DNA from: Pseudomonadota bacterium
GTDB taxonomy: Bacteria > Desulfobacterota > Binatia > Binatales > Binataceae
Length of the DNA: 64,000 nt
Direction of reading: 5' to 3'
Assembly: GCA_021324755.1 (NCBI GenBank)
Contig: JAJPIL010000004.1
Span: forward strand, 62,001-126,000
The translations under genes were made by a program, and so were the position numbers. A model generated the notes under the pieces. It was not told where the DNA came from and did not search any database. It saw nothing but the letters and a program-made list of their open reading frames with translations. Numbering within the stretch: position 1 is the stretch's first letter; the number at the start of each line of letters is the position of its first letter. This document shows positions 1 through 9,797 of this stretch, piece by piece.

Positions 1-314
1 GCGTGCGGGTACTGGTCGACCGGCTGTGGCCGCGCGGCGTCAGCAAGCGCGACGCTCAAATCTCATACTGGTTCAAAGAAATAGCGCCAAGCGACGAATT
101 GAGGAAATTTTTTGGCCACGCGCCGGAACGATGGGAAGAGTTCCGCAAGCGCTACCTTGAAGAACTGGAGCGACCAGAGGCCCGCGAGCAGCTCGAAGAG
201 CTACGCCAGCTGGCTTCACGCGGTACGCTCACGCTAGTTTTCGGTGCTCGGGACGAACAGCACAACCAAGCCGTAGTTCTAAAACAAGTGCTCGAACAAA
301 ATAAACGATCATAG
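1..314 (+). CDS. DUF488 family protein (5' partial)
   Basis: The reading frame is open from the window edge and begins in the conserved RVLVDRLWPRG segment. In DUF488 proteins this segment is normally preceded by about 10-15 residues, so the true start lies upstream of the window. The visible 103 residues carry the other family hallmarks: the IAPS..LRKFFGH stretch near residue 28 and an ARDEQHNQAVVLK segment near the C-terminus. The biochemical function of the family is not established. Nothing upstream is visible, so operon context is unknown. Confidence 0.9.
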   Translation, partial: VRVLVDRLWPRGVSKRDAQISYWFKEIAPSDELRKFFGHAPERWEEFRKRYLEELERPEAREQLEELRQLASRGTLTLVFGARDEQHNQAVVLKQVLEQNKRS

Positions 315-423
315 ACACCGCGACCTTTGGTTCAACCGGTTGATTTAACGTAGGCACAAAGCGTAAAGCGACGGGCTGCTTAAGCGAAGCAACAAAACTC
401 GAGCTAAGGGAGGTAAAACAGAG

Positions 424-756
424 GTGGCCGATTATCACGTCAAAGACAACGTTAAGCATCGTGCGCGACTGCGCCAACTTAGGCCCGAGCTTGCAAAGGC
501 CTTTAGCAACTTTAGCGAAGCCGTGTTCAAGGACGGAGCGCTGTCGAGCAAGGTCAAGAATCTAATCGCGATAGGAGTTGCCCATACTACCCAATGTCCT
601 TGGTGCATCGAGGGGCACGTTAAACGAGCTAAAGAACTTGGAGCAACGGACGAGGAGATCGCCGAGGCGATTTTTGTGGCAATGGAGATGCGCGCCGGGG
701 CAGCCTTTACTCATGGGACGATCGCGATGGCTGCGCTGGAGGAAGCAAAAAGTTAG
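424..756 (+). CDS. Carboxymuconolactone decarboxylase / AhpD-like protein
   Basis: This is a 110-residue all-alpha protein of the CMD/AhpD fold. It has the redox pair C58-P-W-C61 followed by H65 (CPWCIEGH), the arrangement used by AhpD-type alkylhydroperoxidases for thiol-disulfide chemistry. The length matches single-domain family members. A GTG start is chosen because an AAGGGAGGT Shine-Dalgarno sequence lies about 10 bases upstream. A peroxide or thiol-redox role is inferred from the CxxC; the aromatic lactone decarboxylase role is less likely because those enzymes lack this cysteine pair. It stands alone, about 110 bases after the DUF488 gene. Confidence 0.88.
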   Translation: MADYHVKDNVKHRARLRQLRPELAKAFSNFSEAVFKDGALSSKVKNLIAIGVAHTTQCPWCIEGHVKRAKELGATDEEIAEAIFVAMEMRAGAAFTHGTIAMAALEEAKS

Positions 757-1007
757 TTTTTAGCCAAAGCGGCTATTTGCTGGGGTTTGCCGCAGGCAAG
801 CGCCGGCTTGACTCCGTATAATGTCTTCGTAACTTAGGCTTCGGCCGCTTTACCTAGCCGGGGGTCCGGGCAACAGGGAAAAGCGGGCAGCGGTTTATGA
901 TCGCTGTCCGGGAGCAGTTTTAATCGCTCCCTGCACAGGTGCGCGCGCTTGCGGTCGCGGTCTTGGTCTTTATTTGCGACGCGTATATTGTCAAATTAAT
1001 CAGGGGT

Positions 1008-1084
1008 GGTGAGTGTAGCTCAGTTGGCAGAGCACCGGGTTGTGGCCCCGGTGGTCGAGGGTTCGAGTCCCTTCACTCACCCCA
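1008..1084 (+). tRNA. tRNA-His (GTG)
   Basis: A full cloverleaf folds with acceptor GTGAGTG/CACTCAC, anticodon loop with GTG, and T-arm GGTTCGAGTCC. The extra 5' G (G-1) opposite discriminator C73, the histidyl identity pair, is encoded in the DNA, and CCA is encoded at the 3' end. A TATATT -10-like element lies at 984-989. Confidence 0.97.
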
Positions 1085-1212
1085 CCCGGTTTACGCCTGC
1101 AAGCCGAGTGAACGCGCCTTTTAAGGTCGGCTTTCTCGCCTGCTTCTGAGGTGCTTTAATGAATCGCGGCTCGAGCTCTAGCGAGGGCTTGTAGGTGGGT
1201 TAAGTTCTGGGT

Positions 1213-1285
<73 letters not shown>

Positions 1286-1683
1286 CTCCTAAAAACTTCG
1301 CAACGTAAAATCGTGCGAGCTGGGCTCGCGTGCCGCACTGCCCGGTCTCCTCACAATAAACGCTCGCTCCTTGCCTCACGGCATTTTTGAACCGCCGCTA
1401 TCTCTTCTCTAGACATTTCGCAAAAACTTAGGGCGGAATCATTGTTGAGCAGCCCGCGCTCTCAAGTATTTTTCGCCTATCAAACGTAACGTAACAGTCC
1501 GCTGCAAGAGCTGAACCGTAAATCTTCTCGGCGTGAGCAAGCGCTAGCGCCAAACGAAACTCTCTTCGCCGATTTCAAGCGACGCAATTAGGAGCTCCCG
1601 ATTATCTACGCTACCTTCAGCTTCAAGCGAAAACCTTTTTCACATAGAAGGCTCCACGGGGTTACAAGTTCACGGGAGGAGAT
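1286..1683. other. Intergenic gap, no gene seen
   Basis: About 400 bases between tRNA-Lys and the thioesterase gene. No convincing ORF, hairpin-plus-T-tract or repeat is visible. Its last bases contain the GGGAGGAG ribosome binding site of the next gene. Confidence 0.6.
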
Positions 1684-2136
1684 ATGTCACCGGAAGAATA
1701 CGCTCGAAGGTTCAATGAATCTTTTTCGCGCCACACTCTCAACGAAAGCATCGGAATCGTTTTACTTTCGGCTGGCGAGGGAAAAGCGCGAGCCCAACTT
1801 GAGTTCTCTCACGCGGTCGCACAGCCAACGGGACTTTTTCACGCCGGCGCGATCATCGCTCTCGCCGACGTCGCAGCTACCTCGGCCTGCTTGGCCGAAA
1901 TCAATCCAGCTGGCGAACCACGCCCCGAGCTTTTTCCATTAGCCTTCCAGATCTCGGCCAACCTACTTCGTAATACTCGAGGCGGCAAAATTTTTGCCGA
2001 CGCCGAGATCATCCATTCAGGGCGCACCACGATGGTTGCCAACGTTCGCGTAACTGACGAAAGCGGCAAATTAATGGCGAGCGTCGTCGTAACTTTGTTA
2101 AGACCGAAGGCCGCTGTAAAATCCCCTAACACGTAA
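1684..2136 (+). CDS. PaaI-type hotdog-fold thioesterase
   Basis: 150 residues with the PaaI/YiiD-like hotdog pattern: an N-terminal helix, the central GLFHAGAIIALADVAATSA segment (HAGA replaces the usual HGG) around residues 50-68, and a later SGRTTMVANVRVTDESGKLMA beta segment. Such proteins hydrolyse acyl-CoA thioesters; the substrate cannot be told from sequence. The ATG is preceded by a strong GGGAGGAG at good spacing. It is monocistronic as far as seen. Confidence 0.85.
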   Translation: MSPEEYARRFNESFSRHTLNESIGIVLLSAGEGKARAQLEFSHAVAQPTGLFHAGAIIALADVAATSACLAEINPAGEPRPELFPLAFQISANLLRNTRGGKIFADAEIIHSGRTTMVANVRVTDESGKLMASVVVTLLRPKAAVKSPNT

Positions 2137-2688
2137 AAGAGTAGAAGAGGAGAAATTCAAAGGACTGGTTTCGCGAGGACCTTTAGTAAGTTTTGCAAGC
2201 ACCGATATAGATTTTCCGCGCTCCTACTTTCGGCCTAACAACTTCATGGCGCCTGCTTGTGGCTTTTAATCTGAGTTGCTAGAAGTGTAGCGCTAATCCG
2301 CGAATTGCTCGCCGACAGAAGGGGCACAAAAACGCCCTGGAAAGCTCGCTCTCAGTGCGAATTTCGGCCCTAAACCTCGCTTCCAGATGGCTAGCGACGA
2401 AGAATGAATTAGGCAGCCCCTAAACCGTCGCCCCAGCTATCAGTTTGAAAGCCGACAAAGAACTTGTCGACAGGCTTGACACGCCCCATTGCCACAAACT
2501 TAGATCGTCGGCTAGGTAGAAAAAGCATCGGGGCGCTATCCAAGCCTATAGTACCTCAATATGAGAAGGCATCAATTTCCCACCTGCTCGATTCACCGCA
2601 CAAACCTTTGGTCCTTCATGTTTCTAAACGTTGCCCTGGTTGCCCCAGACCTCCAATTGTGCGCGCAGCATCGGATCGGGGGCAAAAC
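2137..2688. other. Intergenic gap, possible lipoprotein leader region
   Basis: The ORF track extends the next gene back to a TTG at 2464. That extension lacks a ribosome binding site and would bury the lipoprotein signal behind 75 residues, so I treat it as untranslated. No other structure is evident. Confidence 0.5.
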
Positions 2689-3099
2689 GTGATTAAATCG
2701 GGCGCATACGTTGCCTTAGCAAGGCTTTTGCGCCCTTGGTCGTTGTTGACGATATGGGTGGGTCTTGCTGGCATCGCCGGATGCGCTTTTTCGCGCGGCG
2801 ATTTGGGGACACCGTTCAACGACAACGACGTTTCGGCCATCAAAAAGGGAAAGACGACGATAGAACAAGTCGTCCAACTCCTAGGCGCGCCGGACAATAT
2901 ACGCCAGATTAACGGCGAGGAAGTCTTCCATTATTATCGATACACGCTAAAGCACGGCACCGTTCTGGTTTTCTCGCGGGTTAACATTGCGAGCGACGAT
3001 CTTTACGTGTTTTTCAATAAAGAAGGCGTAGTGGACGAAGTGCTCTACGGCAAAGGAACGGACAAGCTCAAGTTCCAGTACTGGCCCTTTGGAAATTGA
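2689..3099 (+). CDS. SmpA/OmlA (BamE-like) domain lipoprotein
   Basis: I start the gene at GTG 2689, which follows a GGGGG run at proper distance and puts a normal signal sequence at the N-terminus. This runs LLTIWVGLAGIAGC, a type II signal peptidase lipobox with cysteine about 30 residues in. The mature part has the SmpA/BamE-like signature KKGKTTIEQVVQLLGAPD and ends in beta strands. BamE-family lipoproteins sit at the outer-membrane inner leaflet and support assembly factors, but this domain is also common in unrelated lipoproteins, so a Bam role is not claimed. The next gene overlaps or abuts and has the same architecture. Confidence 0.78.
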   Translation: MIKSGAYVALARLLRPWSLLTIWVGLAGIAGCAFSRGDLGTPFNDNDVSAIKKGKTTIEQVVQLLGAPDNIRQINGEEVFHYYRYTLKHGTVLVFSRVNIASDDLYVFFNKEGVVDEVLYGKGTDKLKFQYWPFGN

Positions 3100-3106
3100 G
3101 GCGAAG

Positions 3107-3559
3107 ATGGCAGCGCGCGCCTATTGCGCGGCTTTTGCGATTTTAGTGCTCGCCTTCAACTCAGCGGCGTGCGGCCCGGTTGGTTGGACCAGGCTCACCG
3201 TTAATCGGCCGCTAAAGCCCCAAGACGTCGCCTTTATTACTCCCGGCCGAACTACCTGGAACGAGGTAATCGAAAAACTCGGGGTACCGAATCAGTTGCT
3301 TGGGATCCCTGACGGAATGGTTGCGAATTATTATTATTTCGACGGGAAGGATTTTAGCGTGGACCTTGGCTGGCCATTGAACTTTGTCGGTCCACTATCG
3401 TTTGCTCCCCACAGTATGACTTTGAGGAATGCCGCACTGGGCATGGATAAGTTCGAGGTCGCCTTCGATTCCAAGGGCGTCGTCACCTACGCGGCGTTTT
3501 CCCACCGCCTCGGCGTCTCCCAATACAAGGCGTGGCCTTTCGAAACCAAGTTTCCTTGA
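3107..3559 (+). CDS. Second SmpA/OmlA-like lipoprotein
   Basis: 150 residues from ATG 3107, eight bases after the previous stop and with GAGGCG just upstream; the track start (TTG 3089) would overlap the previous gene. The signal sequence ends in the lipobox-like NSAAC. The mature part repeats the theme TPGRTTWNEVIEKLGVPNQL, so the pair looks like an ancient tandem duplication that has diverged strongly. Both end in a KxWPF motif (YWPFGN and AWPFETKFP). Presumed outer-membrane lipoprotein of unknown function, cotranscribed with its upstream neighbour. Confidence 0.78.
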   Translation: MAARAYCAAFAILVLAFNSAACGPVGWTRLTVNRPLKPQDVAFITPGRTTWNEVIEKLGVPNQLLGIPDGMVANYYYFDGKDFSVDLGWPLNFVGPLSFAPHSMTLRNAALGMDKFEVAFDSKGVVTYAAFSHRLGVSQYKAWPFETKFP

Positions 3560-3879
3560 GAAGCTCGCACTAAGGGATTTCAGCGAATTTTCAAAACCAT
3601 ATATGGTGACGTCGCAGATTGGGCGCTCGCCGTCTCAAAGCAAGCGATTAGGATAGAGACGCGCGCCTATTCTGAACGGACCAGGCCGATGGGGAAGTCG
3701 GCGTGAGAGCTTCGCAGACGCGAGGGAGCACGTAGCTACCAGCTATAGCGACACCGCTGTCGACCCACACGAGCGCCGCGAATTCTTTTAGCGCGCCAAA
3801 GTGGCACCCCACGAGTATCTCTGCCGCAGCGGCATTTCCTTTTCGTCGCCCGTAAAAAGCGGCACCGAAAAAGCACCTT
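3560..3879. other. Convergent intergenic gap
   Basis: 320 bases between the lipoprotein pair and the minus-strand MFS gene. ORFs listed here look like shadows; no clean bidirectional terminator is visible. Confidence 0.5.
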
Positions 3880-5259
3880 TTACCGGTCTGCGCACCGCTC
3901 GCTGCCCGTCGCCGCATAAGACTCAAAACTATCGGTTTCACGCGCTTCGCGCTCTTCTGGCGGAAGAACATCGCGAAAAAACTTGTAGTACAGGGCAGCA
4001 TTCAAGAGTTGGATTACCGCTGCTACTTCAAACGGAGACGACAGCGAAAAGCTCTGCATCAAAAGTCCGCCGAGGTAAGTTCCCAGCGAACGGGTTACCT
4101 GCAACGGAAAGTTACTCAACCCAGCAGCACTGGCCCGCTCAGATGCAGGAACAACCCCCATCAAATACGATTGCCTAACCGGGATCGACAGCGTGTTTGC
4201 CGCCATACGCACCAAAAACACGGTGCCGGCGAGCCAGAAGCTCGGCATCAGCGCCATAACCCCGATCAGAACCGCTGCCAAAATGCGGGTCAAGACCACG
4301 GTGTTCACGGAACCCAGGCGAGCAGCGAATGTGCCTGCCGCCAAGTACGGTACAGCGGCGACAAGATTCGTGGCAAAAAACAAAGTTCCAAGTTCTGTGG
4401 CAGTGGCCCCGTAACGCTGGTGAAACCAATAAACGATAAACGGTGAGAAAATCCCTATCGACAGCCCGTTGGTGGCGTTGGTTAGCATGAAACGCCCGAC
4501 CAGTTTCCAAGAACTTAGCGACAGACCTAATATTCGAGCGGCCAGTTCACCAGATCGCGCCGTTTCGCCGCGTGAAAGCCGGGACGGCCGCTCGCGCACA
4601 GGAATTACGATTAGCCCCATCGCAAGGCTCAATACCGCTGTCGCTAAAAAAAGTATTCTGTATGCTGAGATTGGAGCAACCTGAAAATGGGCGTGCAACT
4701 GGTCAGGTAGTTCCGCCATCAACGAACCTAGCGCTCCAGCACATACTCCAAAGAACGACAGTGCTCCAAACGCCGAGGTGCGCCAACGGTCCGCTACTAT
4801 TTCGGTAACGAGGGCTTGTTCCGCCGGATAATACGGCCCCCACGCCCCGCCATGACCTGCCACGCCACCCTGTCCAATCGTCCCCGTGGCCGCCGCAACG
4901 ACTAAAACTGATAGGCTTGTCCCATACGCAAAGCCGAGCGCTCCGACTGTTGCCATAATCGATACCGCGATAAGCAACGCTTTGCGGCCGAGCCTGTCCG
5001 CAAGCGCGCCTACCAAAAGTGTGAGCAACGCGCTCGCCAGCGTGCCGGCAGTGTACAGTATTCCTAAGTCCACTGCGCCGTAGCCGAGCATTACCACGTA
5101 GATCGGTACGGCAATCGACAGATAGCCTTGGCTTAGACTGCGTAATCCGCGACCCAGGAAAATCAGGACAAGATCGCGCGTCAACCACAGAGGTATTCTT
5201 AGCTGGCTTTGCTCGTTGTCCCGTCTAGAGCGAGATAGCTCGTGGTTCAAATCTAGCAT
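3880..5259 (-). CDS. MFS transporter
   Basis: 459 residues, about 12 hydrophobic segments, and the MFS loop 2-3 motif GALADRLGRKALL near residues 83-95. The length and motif fit a drug or metabolite:H+ antiporter. A central cytoplasmic loop carries basic residues (RERPSRLSRGE). It is the last gene of a minus-strand series tetR-MFP-RND-MFS, 94 bases after the RND gene stop, so it is probably part of the same efflux unit. Substrate unknown. Confidence 0.87.
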   Translation of the reverse strand: MLDLNHELSRSRRDNEQSQLRIPLWLTRDLVLIFLGRGLRSLSQGYLSIAVPIYVVMLGYGAVDLGILYTAGTLASALLTLLVGALADRLGRKALLIAVSIMATVGALGFAYGTSLSVLVVAAATGTIGQGGVAGHGGAWGPYYPAEQALVTEIVADRWRTSAFGALSFFGVCAGALGSLMAELPDQLHAHFQVAPISAYRILFLATAVLSLAMGLIVIPVRERPSRLSRGETARSGELAARILGLSLSSWKLVGRFMLTNATNGLSIGIFSPFIVYWFHQRYGATATELGTLFFATNLVAAVPYLAAGTFAARLGSVNTVVLTRILAAVLIGVMALMPSFWLAGTVFLVRMAANTLSIPVRQSYLMGVVPASERASAAGLSNFPLQVTRSLGTYLGGLLMQSFSLSSPFEVAAVIQLLNAALYYKFFRDVLPPEEREARETDSFESYAATGSERCADR

Positions 5260-5353
5260 CGATTCGCCTGTGACCTTTGTAAAGGCAGTGGTCCAGCTTA
5301 AAGCGCGTGTGGCGCAAGTCTTCCAACTTGTCCGCGCGGATCAGAGTTCGCGG

Positions 5354-8300
5354 TTATGCGCGATGCTGGGCGAGAGCTGCGGCAACCCTCTCGTCGCGCT
5401 CTTTTTTCGTAATCCGATGACGAGCGAACACTGAATACACCGTGGGCACGACGAACAACGTCATCAGCGTGGCTGCGATCAGTCCGCCTATCACGGCTCG
5501 CCCTAGGGGCGCGTTAAGCTCCGAGCCCGCGCCAATTCCCAACGCCATCGGCAACATCCCCAGGATCATCGCTAGAGCAGTCATCAGGATCGGGCGCAAA
5601 CGGATGGACGCAGCCTCGATAGCAGCCTTCACCGAGTCGTACCCTTCTTCGCGCAGATCGTTGGCAAAAATTATCAACAAATTTCCGTTAGCGACCGCCA
5701 CGCCCACCGCCATAATTGCGCCCATCAAGGATTCCACATTGATCGTCGTCTTGGTCAATGCAAGCATCCATAGCACACCGGCGAGCGCGCCTGGCACCGC
5801 TAGCATTATGATCATCGGTTCAAGCCACGACTGAAAGTTGGCGACCATAATAAGGTATACGAGCACGGCTGCTAATATTACTCCAAAGCCCAACGTGCGA
5901 AACGACTGGCGCATCGCTTGGCTCTGACCGCGAATGTGGATCGCCATACCAGGTGGCAAAACGCCGAGCTTCGCGATTTCTTTTTCAACCGCCGCGGTTG
6001 CGCTGCCTAAGTCGCGTCCCCAGACATCGCAGTTAAGATTTATCACCCGCTGCACTGTGTAATGGTCGATCACGGCGGGGTCGACCGTGTGCTCGAGCGT
6101 GGCAAGGTTGCCAAGATGCTGGGGTTCTGGCATCGCGCCACCGGCTGTCGTGCCAGAGGCGTGGTCTGCGCCGCTCGAACTCACAACACCTGCCATCCCC
6201 GGACTGGGCTGCACGGAGGACGACGCAGTCAGGGGCAGATTGGCGATATCTTGAATCGAAGATATCAGATGCTGCGGGGACTGCGAGATCACGTTGTAGT
6301 TGACGCCGCTGACCGGATCGAGCCAAAAGTCCGGTTGGATCAACATATTGCCGCTCAAGGCCGCAAGCAGGCTCGATGCCGCCTGCTCTTCAGTGATCCC
6401 GGTTTGAAGCGCTTTGTCGCGGTCGAGCTTGACGAAGATTGCCGGATAATCCATCGGCTCCGCTATCCGAATATCCACCAGGCCCGGAATCGCCTCCATC
6501 GCGGCCTTGAGACGATTAGCGTAAGCCAGATCTTGGTTCAGGTTGTTGCCGGATATTTGAACATCGATCGCGGAAGACAGACCGAAGTTGAGCACCTGAG
6601 TCACCATGTCTGCAGGCTGGAAGTAGGTCGTAAGATTGGGAAAGTTGCGCCTTAGCACCTGCCGTATTCGGTTCTGATAATAGGAGGTTGGGCGGTGCTC
6701 GGGCTTCAGCTGGATCAAAACGTCGGCATCCTGCGGCCCAATACTGTCGGTTTGATAAAAGGCGAGGTCATAGTACAGAGGCAAACCGATATTGTCGCTG
6801 ATGCTTTCAAGCTCCGAGGGCGGGATAATGTTTCGAATTTCGCGGTCGACGGCATCGACAATCTGCTCGGTACGCTCGATTCGCGTTCCGGTCGGGGCGC
6901 GCACATGAAGGCGCATCATGCCCGCATCCACCTGGGGAAAAAAATCTTCGCCTACCACGGGAAGCAAACCGAACGAGATCAGCACCATCGCGCCGACGCA
7001 GCTAAGCGTAAGCGGTCGCCAAGCGATAAAAGCGCGCAGCGTCTCAACGTAGCGCGCCCGCAAGCGACCGAACGCTTGCTCGAAGCGCATCAGAAAGCGC
7101 CCCCAAAGGTTTGCCCCATGATGCTCCTCGTGAGTCTCGCTCAGAAGGTAGGCGGCCATGGTCGTTACCAAGGTTCGGGACAACAGGTAAGAAGTCAGCA
7201 TCGAGTACACTACCGCCAGGGCGAGCGGGGTAAAAAGAAACCGCGCCACTCCTGAAAGCAGCACCACAGGGAAGAAGACGATACAAATACAGATAGTGCC
7301 CACAAAGGTCGGCGTAGCGATTTGCGCCGCGCCGTCGAGAATAGCCACGAGCAACGGCTTGCCCATCGCGTGGTTGCGATGGATGTTTTCCACTTCAACC
7401 GTCGCGTCGTCCACCAACATTCCGACCGCCAAAGCGATTCCGCCGAGCGTCATCACATTGATCGTCTGGCCCGAAAGCTTTAGCCCCACCAAGGCGGTCA
7501 GAATCGACAAAGGTATCGAGGCGATGACGATCAGCATGCTGCGAGGCGATCCGAGGAAAATCAGAACCATCAAGGAGACCAGCCCTGCCGCAGTAAGAGC
7601 CTCGCGCACGACCTCCCATAGAGCATCTCTGACGAACCTCGACTGGTCGAACGTAAGCGATATGTGCAGACCCTTCGGTGCCGCCCGCTTGATGAACGGC
7701 AGACGGGCCTTGACCGCATTCACGACAGCCAAAGTCGAAGCCGCCGCGTGCTTAATCACCATCAGGTACGTGCCCCTGACGCCGTCTACCCTGACGACGT
7801 TGGTCTGAGGCTGATGGCTATCGCTCACGGGCGCTACGTCCGCCATTCTGACTTTGGCGCTGCGCACCATCCGTACCGGCAACTCGTTGAACTCCTTGAT
7901 ATTGCTGGGGCTCATGTTGATGTCTACGGTGTACTCGTAGTTGCCGATCTTGGCGGTGCCCGAGGGGATGACGACGTTTGTGGTCGCCAGCACGTTACCG
8001 ATGTCGACGGGCGAGAGTCCCAACGAATACAGCCGGCTGGGGTCGAGATTGGCCATCACGGCGCGTTGCACACCACCCAACGGCGCTGGGCTCGAGAAGC
8101 CCGGGATCGTGAAGAGCTGGATGCGCAGAAAGTTGAGGCCGTAGTCGAATAGCTGCTGTTCGGACATCGAGTCGCTGAAAACGTTAAGCTGGGCGACCGG
8201 AAGGTTGGAGGCGTCGTAAGAAATGATCATAGGCGGCTGGGTTCCCCGTGGCAGCTGGGTCAAGATCGTCTCGGAGACAGCGTTGATCTGGGCGATGGCA

Positions 8301-8614
8301 GCGCCGATGTCGGCGTCAGGGTAAAAGTAGACTTTAAGGATGCCTTCGTTCTGGATCGACTCGGAGTCGATATGCTCGATATCGTTGACCGTGGTCGAGT
8401 AGGCCCGCTCACTAATCCATACCATGCGCCGTTCGACCTGGAAGGCAGACAAACCAGGGTAGTACCAGACCACCATCACCACCGGCAGGCTGATAACTGG
8501 AAAGATATCTACGTTCATAAGAGCGAAGGAGAGCGTGCCCAAAACCAGCATCAGCGCCGCCATCACCGCAACCGTGAGCGGACGGCGCAATGCGATTTGC
8601 ACGAGCCACATCAT
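5354..8614 (-). CDS. RND efflux permease (AcrB/HAE1-like)
   Basis: 1086 residues with the duplicated RND plan: TM1, large periplasmic loop, TM2-6, then a second half of the same layout. The paired aspartates of TM4 are present (GMLVDDATVEVENIHR). At the place where AcrB has its TM10 relay lysine, this protein reads VANGNLLIIFANDL, so the lysine seems replaced by asparagine, as in some metal and other non-canonical RND pumps. A serine/glycine-rich insert (about residues 800-830) lies in the second periplasmic loop. GGAGG lies 11 bases before the ATG. It forms an operon with the adaptor upstream (25-base gap); no outer-membrane channel gene is adjacent. Confidence 0.93.
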   Translation of the reverse strand: MMWLVQIALRRPLTVAVMAALMLVLGTLSFALMNVDIFPVISLPVVMVVWYYPGLSAFQVERRMVWISERAYSTTVNDIEHIDSESIQNEGILKVYFYPDADIGAAIAQINAVSETILTQLPRGTQPPMIISYDASNLPVAQLNVFSDSMSEQQLFDYGLNFLRIQLFTIPGFSSPAPLGGVQRAVMANLDPSRLYSLGLSPVDIGNVLATTNVVIPSGTAKIGNYEYTVDINMSPSNIKEFNELPVRMVRSAKVRMADVAPVSDSHQPQTNVVRVDGVRGTYLMVIKHAAASTLAVVNAVKARLPFIKRAAPKGLHISLTFDQSRFVRDALWEVVREALTAAGLVSLMVLIFLGSPRSMLIVIASIPLSILTALVGLKLSGQTINVMTLGGIALAVGMLVDDATVEVENIHRNHAMGKPLLVAILDGAAQIATPTFVGTICICIVFFPVVLLSGVARFLFTPLALAVVYSMLTSYLLSRTLVTTMAAYLLSETHEEHHGANLWGRFLMRFEQAFGRLRARYVETLRAFIAWRPLTLSCVGAMVLISFGLLPVVGEDFFPQVDAGMMRLHVRAPTGTRIERTEQIVDAVDREIRNIIPPSELESISDNIGLPLYYDLAFYQTDSIGPQDADVLIQLKPEHRPTSYYQNRIRQVLRRNFPNLTTYFQPADMVTQVLNFGLSSAIDVQISGNNLNQDLAYANRLKAAMEAIPGLVDIRIAEPMDYPAIFVKLDRDKALQTGITEEQAASSLLAALSGNMLIQPDFWLDPVSGVNYNVISQSPQHLISSIQDIANLPLTASSSVQPSPGMAGVVSSSGADHASGTTAGGAMPEPQHLGNLATLEHTVDPAVIDHYTVQRVINLNCDVWGRDLGSATAAVEKEIAKLGVLPPGMAIHIRGQSQAMRQSFRTLGFGVILAAVLVYLIMVANFQSWLEPMIIMLAVPGALAGVLWMLALTKTTINVESLMGAIMAVGVAVANGNLLIIFANDLREEGYDSVKAAIEAASIRLRPILMTALAMILGMLPMALGIGAGSELNAPLGRAVIGGLIAATLMTLFVVPTVYSVFARHRITKKERDERVAAALAQHRA

Positions 8615-8639
8615 AGGCTTTAGCGCCTCCCAGCGCGTT

Positions 8640-9797
8640 CTATGGAGCTTTGGCCTGCGAGCCTTGCTGAGTTCCGTCGCGCATTATGGGGCGAACGGGT
8701 TCGCCGTCGCGCGCCGACTGACCAACGTTCAAAGCAACCAGGTCGTCGAACTTGAGATTTCCAGCCACCTGTACTTCGGTCCCGTTATCGAACCCCAACG
8801 TCACTGCAATCAAGTGAAGCCGCCCCTCGCGTACAACTGGGACGTACGGCTTTCCGTCGCGGAACACCAACGCATCGTCGGGAACCAACGGCGAGCCGGT
8901 GGGAGCGGACACGGTGAATTCCGCCGTAACGTACATCCCGGGCAGCAGAGCGAGGTCTTTGTTAGGCAGATCTACCTCGACCAGCATGGTACGCGTGACC
9001 GGGTCGAGGGCGTCGGGATGGCGCGTCACGCGGCCGTGGATCTCCTTGTCGGGCGCCTCGGCCATTCTGATAACGGCTGAATCCCCGTCCCGGACATATC
9101 GAGCGATATCTTGGGGAACGTTGGCGTAGATCCGAAGCGGGCTTAGCGTCGCCATCGAAATGATCGGCGTTTGCTGCGCTGTCGAGCTTGTCGGGGCCGG
9201 GATCAAGGCACCCGGGTCGACATAGCGCGCCGTGACGATGCCTGAGAACTCGGCCCTGATCACCTCGTAGGCCTGCAGCGCGAGCAATTGACCCAGCGTA
9301 GCCTTCGCTTGAAGCATGGCAGCATGCGATTCATCAGCGGTCTGCTGGGGAATCACGCCCTGTCTGAGGAGTTCTTGGTTGCGCCGGTCGGTAATAAGGG
9401 CTATCTCATAGGCGGCGCGTGCATTCTGAACCTGTCGGTCGGTCTCGGGCGATTCGATCACTGCCAGTACCTGGCCCTGTTTTACCCGATCGCCCTTGTC
9501 GACCAGGATCTGCTTAAGATACCCTGGCACCTTGGCGTACACGTTGGTTTCGATGTAGCCGTGAACCGAGGCCGGCAAAACGATTCGGCGCACCCGTGGC
9601 GGATACTTCAAGTGAGATACCAGCACGAAGCGACCCAGTGCCAATTCCCGACTCAGTTCGCCGGCTTGGCGCTTAAGTCGCTGCGCATGAGCGATCATGA
9701 GCAAGCCGGCGCAACCAGCAAAAACGATCACAGCAAGCAGCCATTTGACCGCGTACAAGCGCTGTCGAGCAGACGCCTTCGTTTCCACAGTAGCCAT
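8640..9797 (-). CDS. RND efflux periplasmic adaptor (MFP/HlyD-like)
   Basis: 385 residues: an N-terminal membrane anchor (WLLAVIVFAGCAGLLMIAHA), then the lipoyl/barrel-sandwich segment (KVPGYLKQILVDKGDRVKQGQVLAVIESPE), a short alpha-hairpin and beta-barrel domains. This is the adaptor that bridges the RND permease to an outer-membrane channel. The hairpin is short, so it resembles CzcB/MdtA-type adaptors. The gene lies directly upstream of the permease and downstream of the TetR regulator on the same strand. Confidence 0.92.
   Translation of the reverse strand: MATVETKASARQRLYAVKWLLAVIVFAGCAGLLMIAHAQRLKRQAGELSRELALGRFVLVSHLKYPPRVRRIVLPASVHGYIETNVYAKVPGYLKQILVDKGDRVKQGQVLAVIESPETDRQVQNARAAYEIALITDRRNQELLRQGVIPQQTADESHAAMLQAKATLGQLLALQAYEVIRAEFSGIVTARYVDPGALIPAPTSSTAQQTPIISMATLSPLRIYANVPQDIARYVRDGDSAVIRMAEAPDKEIHGRVTRHPDALDPVTRTMLVEVDLPNKDLALLPGMYVTAEFTVSAPTGSPLVPDDALVFRDGKPYVPVVREGRLHLIAVTLGFDNGTEVQVAGNLKFDDLVALNVGQSARDGEPVRPIMRDGTQQGSQAKAP

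Noticed and set aside
757-800. Weak hairpin AGCC..GGCT with T's after the AhpD-like gene
   Set aside because: The stem is only 4-5 bp and the T-tract is short, insufficient for a terminator call.
939-1124. 61-codon ORF
   Set aside because: It runs across tRNA-His; coding there is an artefact.
6695-7255. 186-codon plus-strand ORF
   Set aside because: It is antisense to the RND permease gene; shadow frame.
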